DNA of 64,000 nucleotides from Thermohalobaculum sp963822985 (GTDB lineage Bacteria; Pseudomonadota; Alphaproteobacteria; Rhodobacterales; Rhodobacteraceae), in the NCBI GenBank assembly GCA_963822985.1, contig CAWGJU010000014.1, positions 248,001 to 312,000 on the forward strand. The letters are read 5' to 3'. Positions within the stretch are counted from its first letter, which is position 1. Every line of letters begins with the position of its first letter. The notes under the pieces are model-generated. The model had not been told where the DNA came from. It saw only the letters and a program-made list of their open reading frames with translations, and did no database searches. This document shows, in pieces, positions 38,713 through 46,860 of the stretch. The position numbers were made by a program, and so were the translations under genes.

Positions 38713-39936
38713 ATGTCAGTCCGGAAGCGCGCATGGACCACCGGCAAGGGCGAGGCGAGGTCTGCCTGGATCGTCGACTACATCGACCAGAAGGGCGTGC
38801 GCCGCCTGAAAACGTTCAAGCGCAAGAAGGACGCCGACGCCTTCGCGGCCACCGCGAGCGTCGAAGTCCGCCGCGGCGAGCACGTGGCGGATAGCGCCAC
38901 CCTCAGCGTGCGAGAGGCTGGCGACCTCTGGCTCACCAGCTCGGGCGAGGCGAAGCTGGAGCGCACGACGGTTGACCAGTACCGGCAGCACCTCAACCTC
39001 CACATCGCGCCGTTCCTCGGCCGCGAGAAGCTGTCTCGGCTGACAGTCCCTATGGTCCGCGAATTTCAGGACCGACTTCGGGAGAATGGCAGATCAGCGG
39101 CGATGGTGAAGCGCGTGACCGTCAGCCTGGGCAGCATCCTTGCAGATGCGCAGGAGCGTGGGCTCGTGGCGCGGAACGTGGTGCGCGAAATCTCTCGGCG
39201 ACGAACCAAGGGGCAGGCCCGGCAAGGCGAGCGGCGCCAGAAACGCAAGCTTCAGGTGGGCGTAGACATCCCCACGCGCGAGGAGATCCGCAACATCATC
39301 GCGGCCGCAGCGGGCCGCTGGCGACCAGTGATAGTGACGGCGATCTTCACCGGCCTGCGCGCCTCAGAGCTGCGCGGCCTACGTTGGTCTGACTTGGAAT
39401 TCGACAAGGCCCGGCTGCACGTTCGTCAGCGGGCTGACCGCTACCACGTGATCGGGATGCCCAAGTCGGGCGCCGGCCAGCGCACGCTGCCGCTGCCTCC
39501 GCTCGTGTTGAACACGCTGAGAGAGTGGAAGTCGGTCTGCCCGCGCCTGAAGGGCGAGTTGCACTTCGTTTTCCCGAGCGGCGCCGGCAAAATCGAGTAC
39601 CACGGCAACATCGTCACTCGCGGCTGGATCCCGACGCAGCTAGCGGCTGGTGTGGCGGTGGAAACCGGCGAAGAGCGCGAGGACGACGCGCCGGTCCTCA
39701 GGGCCAAGTACACCGGGCTGCACGCGCTCCGGCACTTCTATGCCTCCTGGTGCATCAATCGGCGAGCGGACGGCGGGCTCGAGCTCCCGCCGAAGATGGT
39801 GCAGGAACGGATGGGGCACTCGTCGATCACGATGACGATGGACGTCTATGGCCATCTCTTCCCAACTCAGGACGACACCGAATCACTAGCTGCTGCCGAG
39901 CGCGACCTCCTCTCTCCCGGGCTCAGCGCGACATAG
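38713..39936 (+). CDS. Phage-type integrase (407 aa)
   Basis: Tyrosine integrase of phage/island type. The N-terminal arm-binding domain (WIVDYIDQKGVRRLKTFKRK) is followed by the core-binding domain (TVDQYRQHLNLHIAPFLGRE) and a catalytic domain with Arg in FTGLRASELRGLRWSDL, HALRHFYASW, the GHSS box in QERMGHSSITMTMDVYGHLF and the Tyr in that segment. ATG 38713 follows GGAG. Intact. It diverges from hsdM, and could have brought in the restriction locus. Downstream lies a truncated integrase in the opposite direction. Confidence 0.9.
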   Translation: MSVRKRAWTTGKGEARSAWIVDYIDQKGVRRLKTFKRKKDADAFAATASVEVRRGEHVADSATLSVREAGDLWLTSSGEAKLERTTVDQYRQHLNLHIAPFLGREKLSRLTVPMVREFQDRLRENGRSAAMVKRVTVSLGSILADAQERGLVARNVVREISRRRTKGQARQGERRQKRKLQVGVDIPTREEIRNIIAAAAGRWRPVIVTAIFTGLRASELRGLRWSDLEFDKARLHVRQRADRYHVIGMPKSGAGQRTLPLPPLVLNTLREWKSVCPRLKGELHFVFPSGAGKIEYHGNIVTRGWIPTQLAAGVAVETGEEREDDAPVLRAKYTGLHALRHFYASWCINRRADGGLELPPKMVQERMGHSSITMTMDVYGHLFPTQDDTESLAAAERDLLSPGLSAT

Positions 39937-39959
39937 ATGCAACATGAGGTCAATTTTAT

Positions 39960-40490
39960 CTTTATCTGGCAAGCAGCTTGACGGACTCGGAAGGCGTAGT
40001 GCCGCTCCGTCGCGGTCACGCTCTCATGCCCGAGAAGGAGCTGGACCTGGGCGTGCGACCAGCCCCGATCCTGCAGGCAGCGGCACCCGCAGGTGCGCCT
40101 AAGATCATGCCACTTCACGTCTTTCAGCCCTGCGGCCTTTGCCGCCGTTTTGAAGGCCTTGAGCTCGCCGTCCGCCTTCACCCACACCCAGTCCTGCCCT
40201 TCGGCGACCCGGAGGTGGCGCGGAATTTGTGATACTGTTTGTGTCGCCTTCTCGCTCAGGGGCACTTCACGTTTCTTGCCGCCCTTGCCGATCACGGTCA
40301 CGCGCTTGCGCGCCATGTCGACGTCTGACCAGCGCATGGAGAACTGCTCCTCGAGGCGCATCCCGGTCTCGATGGCGAAGGTGATGGACTCGGCCAGCCC
40401 GTGCACCCGCTTGTCCTTCTCGACGCGCGCCGCAGCGGTCGCCAGCAGCAAGGCTTCCTCCGCATGACTGATACGGCCGGCCCATGGAGA
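39960..40490 (-). pseudogene. Truncated tyrosine recombinase, catalytic half only
   Basis: Only the C-terminal catalytic domain remains: FAIETGMRLEEQFSMRWSDV (Arg), VIGKGGKKREVPL (Lys region), WHDLRRTCGCRCLQDRGWSH (His-x-x-Arg), LLLGHESVTATERHYAF (His and Tyr). The frame is closed upstream by a stop near 40505 with no start, so the N-terminal half is missing. Its C-terminal tail abuts the end of the 407-residue integrase; the frame running on past 39960 is antisense to that gene and not part of it. A relic of another integrating element. Confidence 0.8.
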
Positions 40491-40588
40491 TGACTCTGGG
40501 GATTCTCAAGCCGGCGGAAATGTGATACCAACGCTCCGTGAGCTGGACTCTCGCAGGGGATTCCCAAACGGCTGCCGTCATGATTTAC

Positions 40589-40616
40589 CATGAAGAACAG
40601 CGGGAGGTTCTTCATG
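40589..40616 (+). promoter_or_regulatory. Hairpin covering the IS630 transposase start
   Basis: CATGAAGAAC (40589-40598) and GTTCTTCATG (40607-40616) form a perfect 10-bp stem with an 8-base loop, AGCGGGAG, that holds most of the ribosome site; the ATG at 40614 is in the 3' arm. Such a structure could limit translation of the transposase. Confidence 0.5.
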
Positions 40617-41233
40617 GCGGCGGCGATCGGACTGAGGGGCGACTACACGGCGGATGACCTGCGGCGGCTGGCGAAGGCGAGCCGGGACGCGAAGCAGACG
40701 CGTCGGCTGCTGGCGCTGGCGGCGATCTACGATGGCGCAAGCCGGACGGATGCCGCCCGGACCGGCGGGGTCGGTTTGCAGGTGGTGCGCGACTGGGTGC
40801 TGCGGTTTAACAGCTCGGGGCCGGCGGGGCTGATCGACCGGAAGGCGCCCGGCAAGGCGGCCCTGCTGACATCCGAGCATCGGTCGGCGCTGGCGCAGGC
40901 GGTGGAGGGCGGCCCCGTGCCGTGGCGCGACGGTGTGGTACGCTGGCGGCTGGTCGATCTGGCGGCCTGGCTGCGAGACGAGTTCGGGATCACCGCGAGC
41001 CGGCAGACGCTCGGGCGCGAGCTCCGGCGGATGGGCTACCGCAGCCTCTCGGCGCGCCCGCAGGCACACGGCCAGGACCCGGAAGCCATGGAGGCGTTTA
41101 AAAAAGCTTCCCGACCGCCGTCGCGGAGATCCGCGACCGCCACGCTCGCGGCAGGCAGATCGAGGTCTGGTTCCAGATGCTATGAGGCGGGGACTTGCGG
41201 ATGATGGCGGCCCCTCAACCGATGGAGCCGCAG

Positions 41234-42367
41234 ATGTCGACGATCCTTCCCGCCACCGAGACCACCGTCTACCTCGCACTTGAACTGAGCTGTTCGAGTT
41301 GGCTTGCCGCCGTCCGGCTGCCGGGTCGCGACAAAATCGTGCTGCACAAGATGGAGGCCGGCGACACCGCGGCGCTGCTCGCCTTCATCGCGACCCAGCG
41401 CGCTCGGGCGCGGGCGCTGACAGGCGTCGCGGTCGAAGTCGTCTCCTGCTATGAGGCGGGCCGCGACGGCTTCTGGCTGCACCGGCTCCTGCTCGCCAAC
41501 GACGTGATCAACCATGTCGTCGAGCCGACCAGCATCCTGGTCAACCGAAGGGCGCGGCGGGCCAAGACCGATCGGCTCGACGCGCAGGGCCTGCTTCGGG
41601 TTCTGGCGGCGCGTCATCAGGGCGATCACCAGATCTGCAGCGTCCTTCGCGTGCCAACGCCCGCGGAGGAGGATGCCAAGCGCCCGCACCGCGAGCGCGA
41701 ACACCTCGTGCGCGAGCGGGTCCGGATCGAGAACCGCATCGAGGCGCTCCTGGTCACGCAAGGCATCCGCAAGCGGCCGTCCCTGCGAACCTGGGACAGC
41801 GATCTCGCCGTGTTGCGCACGGCCGATGGACGCGCGCTACCGCCGTGTCTGCGTGCGGAGATCGGCCGCCTCAAGCGCCGGCTCGTCCACACCAGAGACC
41901 TGATCCGGGAGATCGAGGCGGAACGCGCGTCCGCCTTTGAGGACGCGCCGCAAGACGAGACCGGTCGCAAGATCGTGGCGCTCTCCGGCATTCGGGGCGT
42001 CGGCGACAACTTTGCCGCCGTGCTGACCCGCGAAGTGTTCTATCGCCGCTTCCACAACCGCCGGCAGCTCGCGAGCTATGTCGGCATCGCCCCGATGCCG
42101 CACCAGAGCGGGACGATGGATCGGGACCGAGGGATCGGGCGCGCCGGGAATCCTCGGGCGAGGACGGCTCTCATCCAGCTCGCCTGGCTGTGGCTGCGCT
42201 ATCAGCCGGAAAGTGCGCTCGCCCGGTGGTTCCGCGAACGTGTCGGCGCGCTGGCCGGTCGCACCCGGCGGATCGCGATCGTCGCCATGGCGCGGAAGCT
42301 CCTGGTTGCGCTCTGGCGCTACGTCGAAGCGGGAGTCGTGCCGGAAGGCGTCGCTTTCAAGGCGTAG
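41234..42367 (+). CDS. IS110-family recombinase (DEDD type)
   Basis: RuvC-like DEDD recombinase with a C-terminal serine domain. The N-terminus YLALELSCSSWLAAVRLPG has Glu where most relatives have the first Asp, a known subgroup variant. VVSCYEAGRDGFWLHRLL gives the acidic second position and RRARRAKTDRLDAQGLLRVL the following Asp pair. The C-terminal part has LSGIRGVGDNFAAVLTREVF and PMPHQSGTMDRDRGIGRAGN with the active serine. ATG 41234 follows GGAG; GTG/ATG codons upstream are possible. 377 residues, apparently intact. Confidence 0.88.
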   Translation: MSTILPATETTVYLALELSCSSWLAAVRLPGRDKIVLHKMEAGDTAALLAFIATQRARARALTGVAVEVVSCYEAGRDGFWLHRLLLANDVINHVVEPTSILVNRRARRAKTDRLDAQGLLRVLAARHQGDHQICSVLRVPTPAEEDAKRPHREREHLVRERVRIENRIEALLVTQGIRKRPSLRTWDSDLAVLRTADGRALPPCLRAEIGRLKRRLVHTRDLIREIEAERASAFEDAPQDETGRKIVALSGIRGVGDNFAAVLTREVFYRRFHNRRQLASYVGIAPMPHQSGTMDRDRGIGRAGNPRARTALIQLAWLWLRYQPESALARWFRERVGALAGRTRRIAIVAMARKLLVALWRYVEAGVVPEGVAFKA

Positions 42368-42678
42368 AAAAGAGATCGACGTCGGCGGGACGCCGACCGG
42401 CGGCGATGAGGGGAGCGCGACCGTCTTCGTCATTGGCGGCGCTCGAGCCGCCGCGTTTCAGGTGGGTCGCGTCTCGCCGGAGCCAGGCCTCGTGCATGAG
42501 GCATCATGGTGCGGGACCGCATCGTCGTCCCGACCGCATGTAAGGTGACGCAGCCGCGGCTGCGGGGAACGATCGCTCCGGGCCTTCAAACAAGATTGCT
42601 ATGAATGAGACCAGATCGACGCAGTCGAGCGGGAGGATAGCATGTAAGACCCCATTGACGATCGAACCCTCATGTAAG
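42368..42678 (+). ncRNA. Candidate bridge RNA region of the IS110 element
   Basis: The 3' non-coding end of the element. CATGTAAG occurs three times (42537-42544, 42641-42648, 42671-42678), the last being the exact right terminus. TGCTATGA at 42597-42604 repeats the left terminus (41178-41185). GCCTCGT (42487-42493) is complementary to the target's right flank. Repeats of both ends are what a donor-recognising bridge RNA would contain, but strand sense and folding were not computed. Boundaries are those of the non-coding region, not of the RNA. Confidence 0.5.
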
Positions 42679-43189
42679 GACGAGGCGCGCGTCGGCCAGC
42701 AGGGCACGCTCACCCGCGTCTGGGCCCGCCGCGGCAGCCGCCCGCGCGCCGTGCGCGACACTCGCTACAAGTGGGCCTACATCTTTGGAGCGGCCTGCCC
42801 GGCGCGCGGGGCGGCCGCGGGTCTCGTCATGCCCTTCGCGGACACCGAGGCGATGAACGCGCATCTGGCCGAGATCGGGCGCACCGTAGCGCCCGGCGCC
42901 CACGCCATCCTCGTCCTCGACGGAGCTGGCTGGCATGGGGCGCATGGCCTGATCGTGCCCGGTAACCTCTCACTGCTCACGCTGCCGCCCTATGCCCCGG
43001 AGCTCAACCCGATCGAGAATGTCTGGGCCTACCTCCGGAGCAACAAACTCGCCATCACCGTCTTCGACAGCTACGACGCCATTGTCACCAAGTGCTGCGA
43101 GGCATGGAACTTCTTCGCGCAAGACCCCTCAGCCATCAAATCCATCACCTCACGAAGCTGGGTAGCGGTCAGCAAATAGGGCCGTCCGT

Positions 43190-43400
43190 ATGAGGTAGCG
43201 CGTGCGCGGCGGGGCCTCGACCAGCGCCTTGTCCTTGGCGCGCCGCTTGAGGTAGCGCCCCGCCGGGTTCTCGAGTTCGATCTCGTGGACGGCGGCGTAG
43301 AACTCGATGGCGGCCGACGCGCAGGCCAGGTCGCGCCGGATCGTGCCCGGCGCGCAGCCCTGCGCCCGGCGCGCCGTCTCGAAGGCCCGCAGATCCTCGC
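43190..43400 (-). pseudogene. Fragment of a phage integrase, core-binding part
   Basis: A minus-strand segment reads GCAPGTIRRDLACASAAIEF YAAVHEIELENPAGRYLKRR, then AKDKALVEAPPRTRYL, the SAM-like core-binding region of a tyrosine integrase. The N-terminus is lost at about 43400, where unrelated phage sequence begins on the other strand, and the catalytic half is cut off by the IS630 right end near 43190. Non-functional debris. Confidence 0.6.
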
Positions 43401-43593
43401 GGCCGACGCCGACGTGCCCGAGATGCCGGCGCGCAACCACCACGCCATCGTCTGGCAGGCGCTGATCCGGCTGGCCACGCATGACGAGGCCTTCGACCAA
43501 CTGCCGGTCTGGCAGAGCTTCCTGAGCGCGCACATGGACGAGCTGCGGCGCACGCAGCTCCCCCGCCTGAGATGGGGCGACCCGCTCGCCTGA
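43400..43593 (+). pseudogene. C-terminal fragment of a phage structural-region gene
   Basis: The plus strand reads PEMPARNHHAIVWQALIRLA THDEAFDQLPVWQSFLSAHM and ends DELRRTQLPRLRWGDPLA with a stop at 43593. The stretch resembles small proteins located before tail-fibre genes in transducing-type prophages, but I cannot name the family. No start of its own; the upstream part of its frame is antisense to the integrase fragment. Confidence 0.45.
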
Positions 43594-43626
43594 CCCCCCT
43601 CTGCAACCGCTGAAAGGAATACGCCC

Positions 43627-44103
43627 ATGGCCGCTGGCGCATGGAAGATGTTTGGCAATGCGGGCCTCAAGCTCCTCGACGGCTCCGTCGTCTGGGGCAC
43701 CCGCGCGCGCGCCTGCGCGATCAACACCGACCGCGCCGCCGTCGAGGCCGCCTTCGACCTGCTGCCCGACCCGCTGCCGCTGCAGCAGGACCGGCTGACC
43801 TACGTCCCCTCGACAGGCACGGCCACGGCCTACGCGGTGGCGCTGACGCCGACGCTGACGGCTTATGTCGACGGCCTGAAGATCGCGGTGAAGGTGCACG
43901 CCAGCAATACCGGCGCCGCGACCATGAACGTCGACGGGCTGGGCGCCGTCGGCTTCGACGCGATCAAGCACCTGGTCCTGTGCCATGTCGAGAGGCGGCC
44001 GCCGAAGCTTAACCTCGACGTCTATCCCTACCTGCCGCGCGCCAGGGTCGGGACCACCTCGGCGTCCAGCTACATGTGCCTGATCGCCGGCGGCTCGCCG
44101 TGA
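43627..44103 (+). CDS. Chimeric ORF: phage tail protein fused in frame to IstA tail
   Basis: ATG 43627 follows AAAGGAA. Residues 1-110 resemble phage tail-fibre/collar proteins: AWKMFGNAGLKLLDGSVVWG, TGTATAYAVALTPTLTAYVD, HASNTGAATMNVDGLGAVGF. From about residue 111 the sequence becomes IKHLVLCHVERRPPKLNLDV YPYLPRARVGTTSASSYM, which is the C-terminus of IS21-family IstA. The join near 43960 is in frame, and the stop overlaps the istB start (GTGA) as in intact IS21 elements. The rest of istA is gone. A 158-residue product is possible but unlikely to be useful. Confidence 0.65.
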   Translation: MAAGAWKMFGNAGLKLLDGSVVWGTRARACAINTDRAAVEAAFDLLPDPLPLQQDRLTYVPSTGTATAYAVALTPTLTAYVDGLKIAVKVHASNTGAATMNVDGLGAVGFDAIKHLVLCHVERRPPKLNLDVYPYLPRARVGTTSASSYMCLIAGGSP

Positions 44104-44493
44104 GCGACGCGCCGAAGCTGCTGCTCGACCACCATCTGAAGACGCTGAAGCTGCCGACCTTCCTCCGGGAATACGCCAAGCTCGCCCGCCCGGCGGCATA
44201 CGCCGCCAGGATCGTGATCTGCGCGCGTCCGCGCGCGGGGCGCCGCCGAGGGGCAGGACCATGTGCAGTTCCTCGCCCGGCTGGTGGAGCTCGAGCTGAT
44301 CGACCGCGAGCGCCGGATGATCGAGCGCCGGATCAAGGCCGCGCGGTTCCCGGTGACCAAGAGCCTCGACAGCTTCGACTTCAAGGCGATCCCCAGCCTC
44401 AACAAGATGCAGGTGCTTGAGCTCGCGCGCTGCGAGTGGATCGAGCGCCGCTAGAACGTCATCGCCCTCGGCCCGAGCGGCACGGGAAAGACC

Positions 44494-44654
44494 TCGTCTC
44501 GTGACCGTGACGCAGTCAGCCCCACCCGGCCGCGCCGACCGGGGCAAGTGTAACACGATTGTGGCGGCGCGGCCTGGCCGGGCGCGACGGCCACGAATGA
44601 CGGACCTGACTGTGCCAGCGGCGCGCGGTTCTTTCCCAGCCAAGGAGCCTCGCG
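44494..44654 (+). ncRNA. Candidate 5' bridge RNA region of second IS110 element
   Basis: The non-coding left end before the recombinase. It is very GC-rich with several possible stems (for example GGCCGCGCCGACC near 44527 and GGCGGCGCGGCC near 44562). Members with this layout transcribe their bridge RNA from this end. I could not fold it, and the call rests on position only. Confidence 0.35.
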
Positions 44655-45992
44655 ATGACCCACAGAACCATCGGTGTCGATCTCGCCATTCGCGGCGATC
44701 ATGTCGCCCAGATTTTCGACGACGGCCGACCCCTCGGCCCGCCGTTGCGATTTCGGCACGACCCGGCGTCCCTCGACGCCTTCGTTGCCCGCGCCACCGC
44801 CGGGCTCGGCGACACCGACAGCGTGCAGGCGGTGATGGAGCCCACCGGCATGAGCTGGTTCCCCGTCGCCCATCGGCTCGCGGATGCAAGCGTCGAGGTC
44901 GCGCGCGTCAAGGGCAAGCGCGTCAAGGCGCTGCGCCGTTACCTCTCTGAGCACGCCAAGACCGACCTCGCCGACGCCCAGGTGCTGGCCGCCATGCCCG
45001 GCTTCGGGGGACCGCGTCTCGATCCTGTGCACATTCCCGCCGCCAGGAGCCACGCGCTCCAGCGGCTCACGAAGCAACGCGGCCGCTTCCAGGACCGCAT
45101 CGCCGCCAGCAAGCGCCGCCTGATCGACCTCGTCCGCTGGGCCTCGCCGGCTCTCGAGCGCGTCCTGCCTGACCTGAGGACGCGCCTCGCCCTGGCCTTG
45201 CTGCGGCGCTGGCTCGATCCCGATGCGGTGCTCGCCGCGCGCAAGTCCGTCATCGCCCGCTTCATCGCTCGGCACGCCAGCGGCAATCATCCCCACAGCG
45301 GCCCCTTCGTCGACGCTCTCGTCGATGGCCTGCGCCACGCCGCCCGAGAGGCGCGCGCCCTGCACCGGACCCACGTCGACTTCGCCGAGCTCCAGGCGGA
45401 GGTCGCCATCGAGGTCGACGCAATGCTCGCCGACATCGAGGCGGTGACCGTGCTGCAACGCCGCATCGACGCGCTCTACGCAGAGCTCCAGCCCGACGAC
45501 GTGCTGCGCTCCATTCCCGGGGTCGGCCAGCACCTCGCCCCGGTCCTGCTCGGCGTGCTCCATACCGCCGATCGCTTCCGCTCCGAACGGCACATCCGCG
45601 GCTTCTGCGGCCTCTTTCCCCGCCGCGCCGACAGCGGCGGCGCAGAGCGGCCCGGCCAGAGGATCACGCAGGGCGGCAACGACCGGATCAAGCGCGCCCT
45701 CGTGCTCGCCGCCGATACCGCCCGCAAGATCGATCCCGACCTCGCCGAGGTCTACTGGCGCCTGATGACCACCAAGGGTCACCACCACAAACAGGCGCTC
45801 TGTGCCGTCGCCAACCGTCTCGTCAATCGCATCCTCAGCGTTCTGCGCAGCGGCAGGCCCTACGTTCTGCGCGACGTCGACGGACGGGAAATCTCGGTCG
45901 CAGAGGCCAAGGCCATCGTTCTCCAGCGCTTCACCGTCCCAAACGGCGTCCGAGCCTGCCGCCGCACGAACCGCACACCGGTCGCCGAGTGA
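44655..45992 (+). CDS. IS110-family recombinase, 445 aa
   Basis: DEDD recombinase: first Asp in TIGVDLAIRGDHVAQIF, Glu in VQAVMEPTGMSWFPVAHRLA, and the Asp pair in SEHAKTDLADAQVLAAMPGF. The C-terminal domain has SIPGVGQHLAPVLLGVLHTA and RADSGGAERPGQRITQGGND with the serine. ATG 44655 follows AAGGAG. It is 68 residues longer than, and clearly different from, the IS110 recombinase at 41.2 kb, so two separate IS110 lineages are present within 5 kb. Apparently intact. Confidence 0.9.
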   Translation: MTHRTIGVDLAIRGDHVAQIFDDGRPLGPPLRFRHDPASLDAFVARATAGLGDTDSVQAVMEPTGMSWFPVAHRLADASVEVARVKGKRVKALRRYLSEHAKTDLADAQVLAAMPGFGGPRLDPVHIPAARSHALQRLTKQRGRFQDRIAASKRRLIDLVRWASPALERVLPDLRTRLALALLRRWLDPDAVLAARKSVIARFIARHASGNHPHSGPFVDALVDGLRHAAREARALHRTHVDFAELQAEVAIEVDAMLADIEAVTVLQRRIDALYAELQPDDVLRSIPGVGQHLAPVLLGVLHTADRFRSERHIRGFCGLFPRRADSGGAERPGQRITQGGNDRIKRALVLAADTARKIDPDLAEVYWRLMTTKGHHHKQALCAVANRLVNRILSVLRSGRPYVLRDVDGREISVAEAKAIVLQRFTVPNGVRACRRTNRTPVAE

Positions 45993-46099
45993 TCCGCCAA
46001 AAAGGGCTTGCGCTATGGGTACAAGATCACGCCGCGCTCGGCCTCGGCCTCGCTGCTTGCCAGAAGGGCCTCTCCGTCGGCTTCACCACCGCCGCCGCG

Positions 46100-46141
46100 T
46101 CCGCCATGGGCCTCGGACCGATGGCGGCTATCCATGGCGGA
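46100..46141 (+). repeat. 42-base palindrome-ended insert in istB
   Basis: TCCGCCATGG (46100-46109) and CCATGGCGGA (46132-46141) are perfect inverse complements at the ends of a 42-base piece that adds about 13-14 residues (SAMGLGPMAAIHGG) between TTAAA and LHEMMEARDE. IstB relatives, as I know them, lack it. It is in frame. Confidence 0.5.
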
Positions 46142-46494
46142 CTGCACGAGATGATGGAGGCCCGCGACGAGCGCCAACTCCTGCGCCTGCAGAAGCAGAT
46201 GGCGAACCAGAAGCTGCTGATCATCGACGAACTGGGATTCGTACCGCTGAGCAAGACCGGCGCCGAGCTGCTGTTCGAGCTGATCTCCCAGCGCTACGAG
46301 CGTGGCGCCACGCTGATCACCAGCAACCTGCCGCTCGACGAATGGACCGAGGTCTTTGGCTCCGAGCGCCTCACCGGCGCGCTGCTCGACCGGCTGACCC
46401 ACCACGTCAACATCCTCGAGATGAACGGCGACAGCTACCGGCTCGCCCAGAGCCGCACCAGACAACCCTCAGCCAGCCCTGACGCCAGGTCACC

Positions 46495-46517
46495 GGGTTG
46501 GCCTTTCAGGCCAACCC
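46495..46517 (+). terminator. Hairpin after istB
   Basis: GGGTTGGCCT (46495-46504), loop TTC, and AGGCCAACCC (46508-46517) form a perfect 10-bp stem just after the end of istB. No T-run follows. Likely a transcription or end-protection element of the IS21 remnant. Confidence 0.5.
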
Positions 46518-46754
46518 GCCTTGACACACGCCAGCTATTTGGGGAGCGCGCGTGCCAAGGCGCGCGCCACCTCCCAGCAACAGTTCCCGATCCCGAGATG
46601 GCGGACTTTTGCGCCGCCCATTGGCCTGCCTTTGCTCCGCCGTTGACACCTCGAAGATCGACGACCTCCTCCCCTCGGCGTTCAGCACGCCGTCAAGCTG
46701 AAATCCGCCACGGTGCGTCCGTACCGCTTACGTCGTAGCCGAGGCCGTCCGCCG
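46518..46754. other. Right-end remains of IS21 element and unassigned DNA
   Basis: No gene seen. The stretch contains TGGCGGACTTTTGCGCCGCCC near 46590 and TTGACACCTCGAAG near 46644, resembling non-coding IS21 right-end sequence. The exact IS end could not be placed because the left end of the element has been lost. Confidence 0.4.
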
Positions 46755-46860
46755 ATGGGAAGGATGCGCCAGATCCGGACGCTGCGCATTCAACCTGACC
46801 GCGGGCTGGTAATCGAGTTTGACGATCAGCGAGAAGCGCTGTTCGACTTCACTGCGTCAC
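46755..46860 (+). pseudogene. Short N-terminal gene fragment, unassigned
   Basis: A frame starting at ATG 46755 or 46764 reads MRQIRTLRIQPDRGLVIEFD DQREALFDFTAS and then runs into sequence antisense to the dppF end. The segment looks like a real small-domain N-terminus (a beta-rich DUF2442-like start is possible) cut off at the island/backbone boundary. Low confidence. Confidence 0.3.

Larger units (their letters stand above)
41177..42678 (+). mobile_element. IS110-family element (IS1111-like layout) in IS630
   Basis: A 1502-bp element defined exactly by the broken IS630 frame: CAG at 41174-41176 continues at GAC 42679. There is no target duplication and no terminal inverted repeat, as expected for IS110. 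The recombinase gene begins 57 bases from the left end and leaves 311 non-coding bases at the right end, the arrangement of IS1111-type members whose bridge RNA lies 3' of the gene. Confidence 0.88.
40614..43179 (+). pseudogene. IS630-family transposase split by an IS110-family element
   Basis: The 5' part has the helix-turn-helix start (LALAAIYDGASRTDAARTGG) and runs to IEVWFQ at 41176; the 3' part resumes at 42679 with DEARVGQQGTLTRVWARRGS and reaches YAPELNPIENVWAYLRSNK, the DDE Glu block. A run of six A (41100-41105) needs a -1 shift (FKK to SFPTAVAEIRD), a usual site of programmed shifting in IS630 elements. With that shift and the 1502-bp insert removed the frame is 355 codons, a normal IS630 length. 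ATG 40614 follows GGGAGG; ATG 40590 is an alternative. Confidence 0.88.
44494..46027 (+). mobile_element. IS110-family element (IS110-like layout) in istB
   Basis: A 1534-bp element placed between ACC (44491-44493) and CAC (46028) of the istB P-loop codons; one or two bases at the ends are ambiguous. It leaves about 161 non-coding bases on the left and 35 on the right of the recombinase gene, the layout in which the bridge RNA precedes the gene. No target duplication or terminal repeats seen. Confidence 0.82.
44100..46482 (+). pseudogene. istB: IS21-family IstB ATPase, interrupted by IS110-family element
   Basis: IstB is the AAA+ helper of IS21 transposition. The 5' part runs DAPKLLLDHHLKTLKLPTFL to VIALGPSGTGKT and stops in the P-loop at 44493; the 3' part resumes at 46028 with AALGLGLAACQKGLSVGFTT and has KLLIIDELGFVPLSKTGAEL (Walker B) through RLTHHVNILEMNGDSYRLAQ. 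Further damage: an extra GC-rich stretch near 44195-44250 shifts the frame, TAG replaces a Glu codon before NVIALG, and a 42-base palindromic piece sits at 46100-46141. End near 46482 is approximate. Confidence 0.85.

Noticed and set aside
38600..39940. ACATAGATG shared near 38645 and 39931, and GCGACATAG near 25079 and 39928, as attachment-site repeats
   Set aside because: Only nine bases long in each case and not at consistent boundaries; expected by chance in a window of this size.
43150..44889. 579-codon minus-strand frame over the phage/IS21 debris
   Set aside because: Only its last 70 or so codons look like protein (integrase fragment); the rest is antisense to the tail/IstA chimera and istB.
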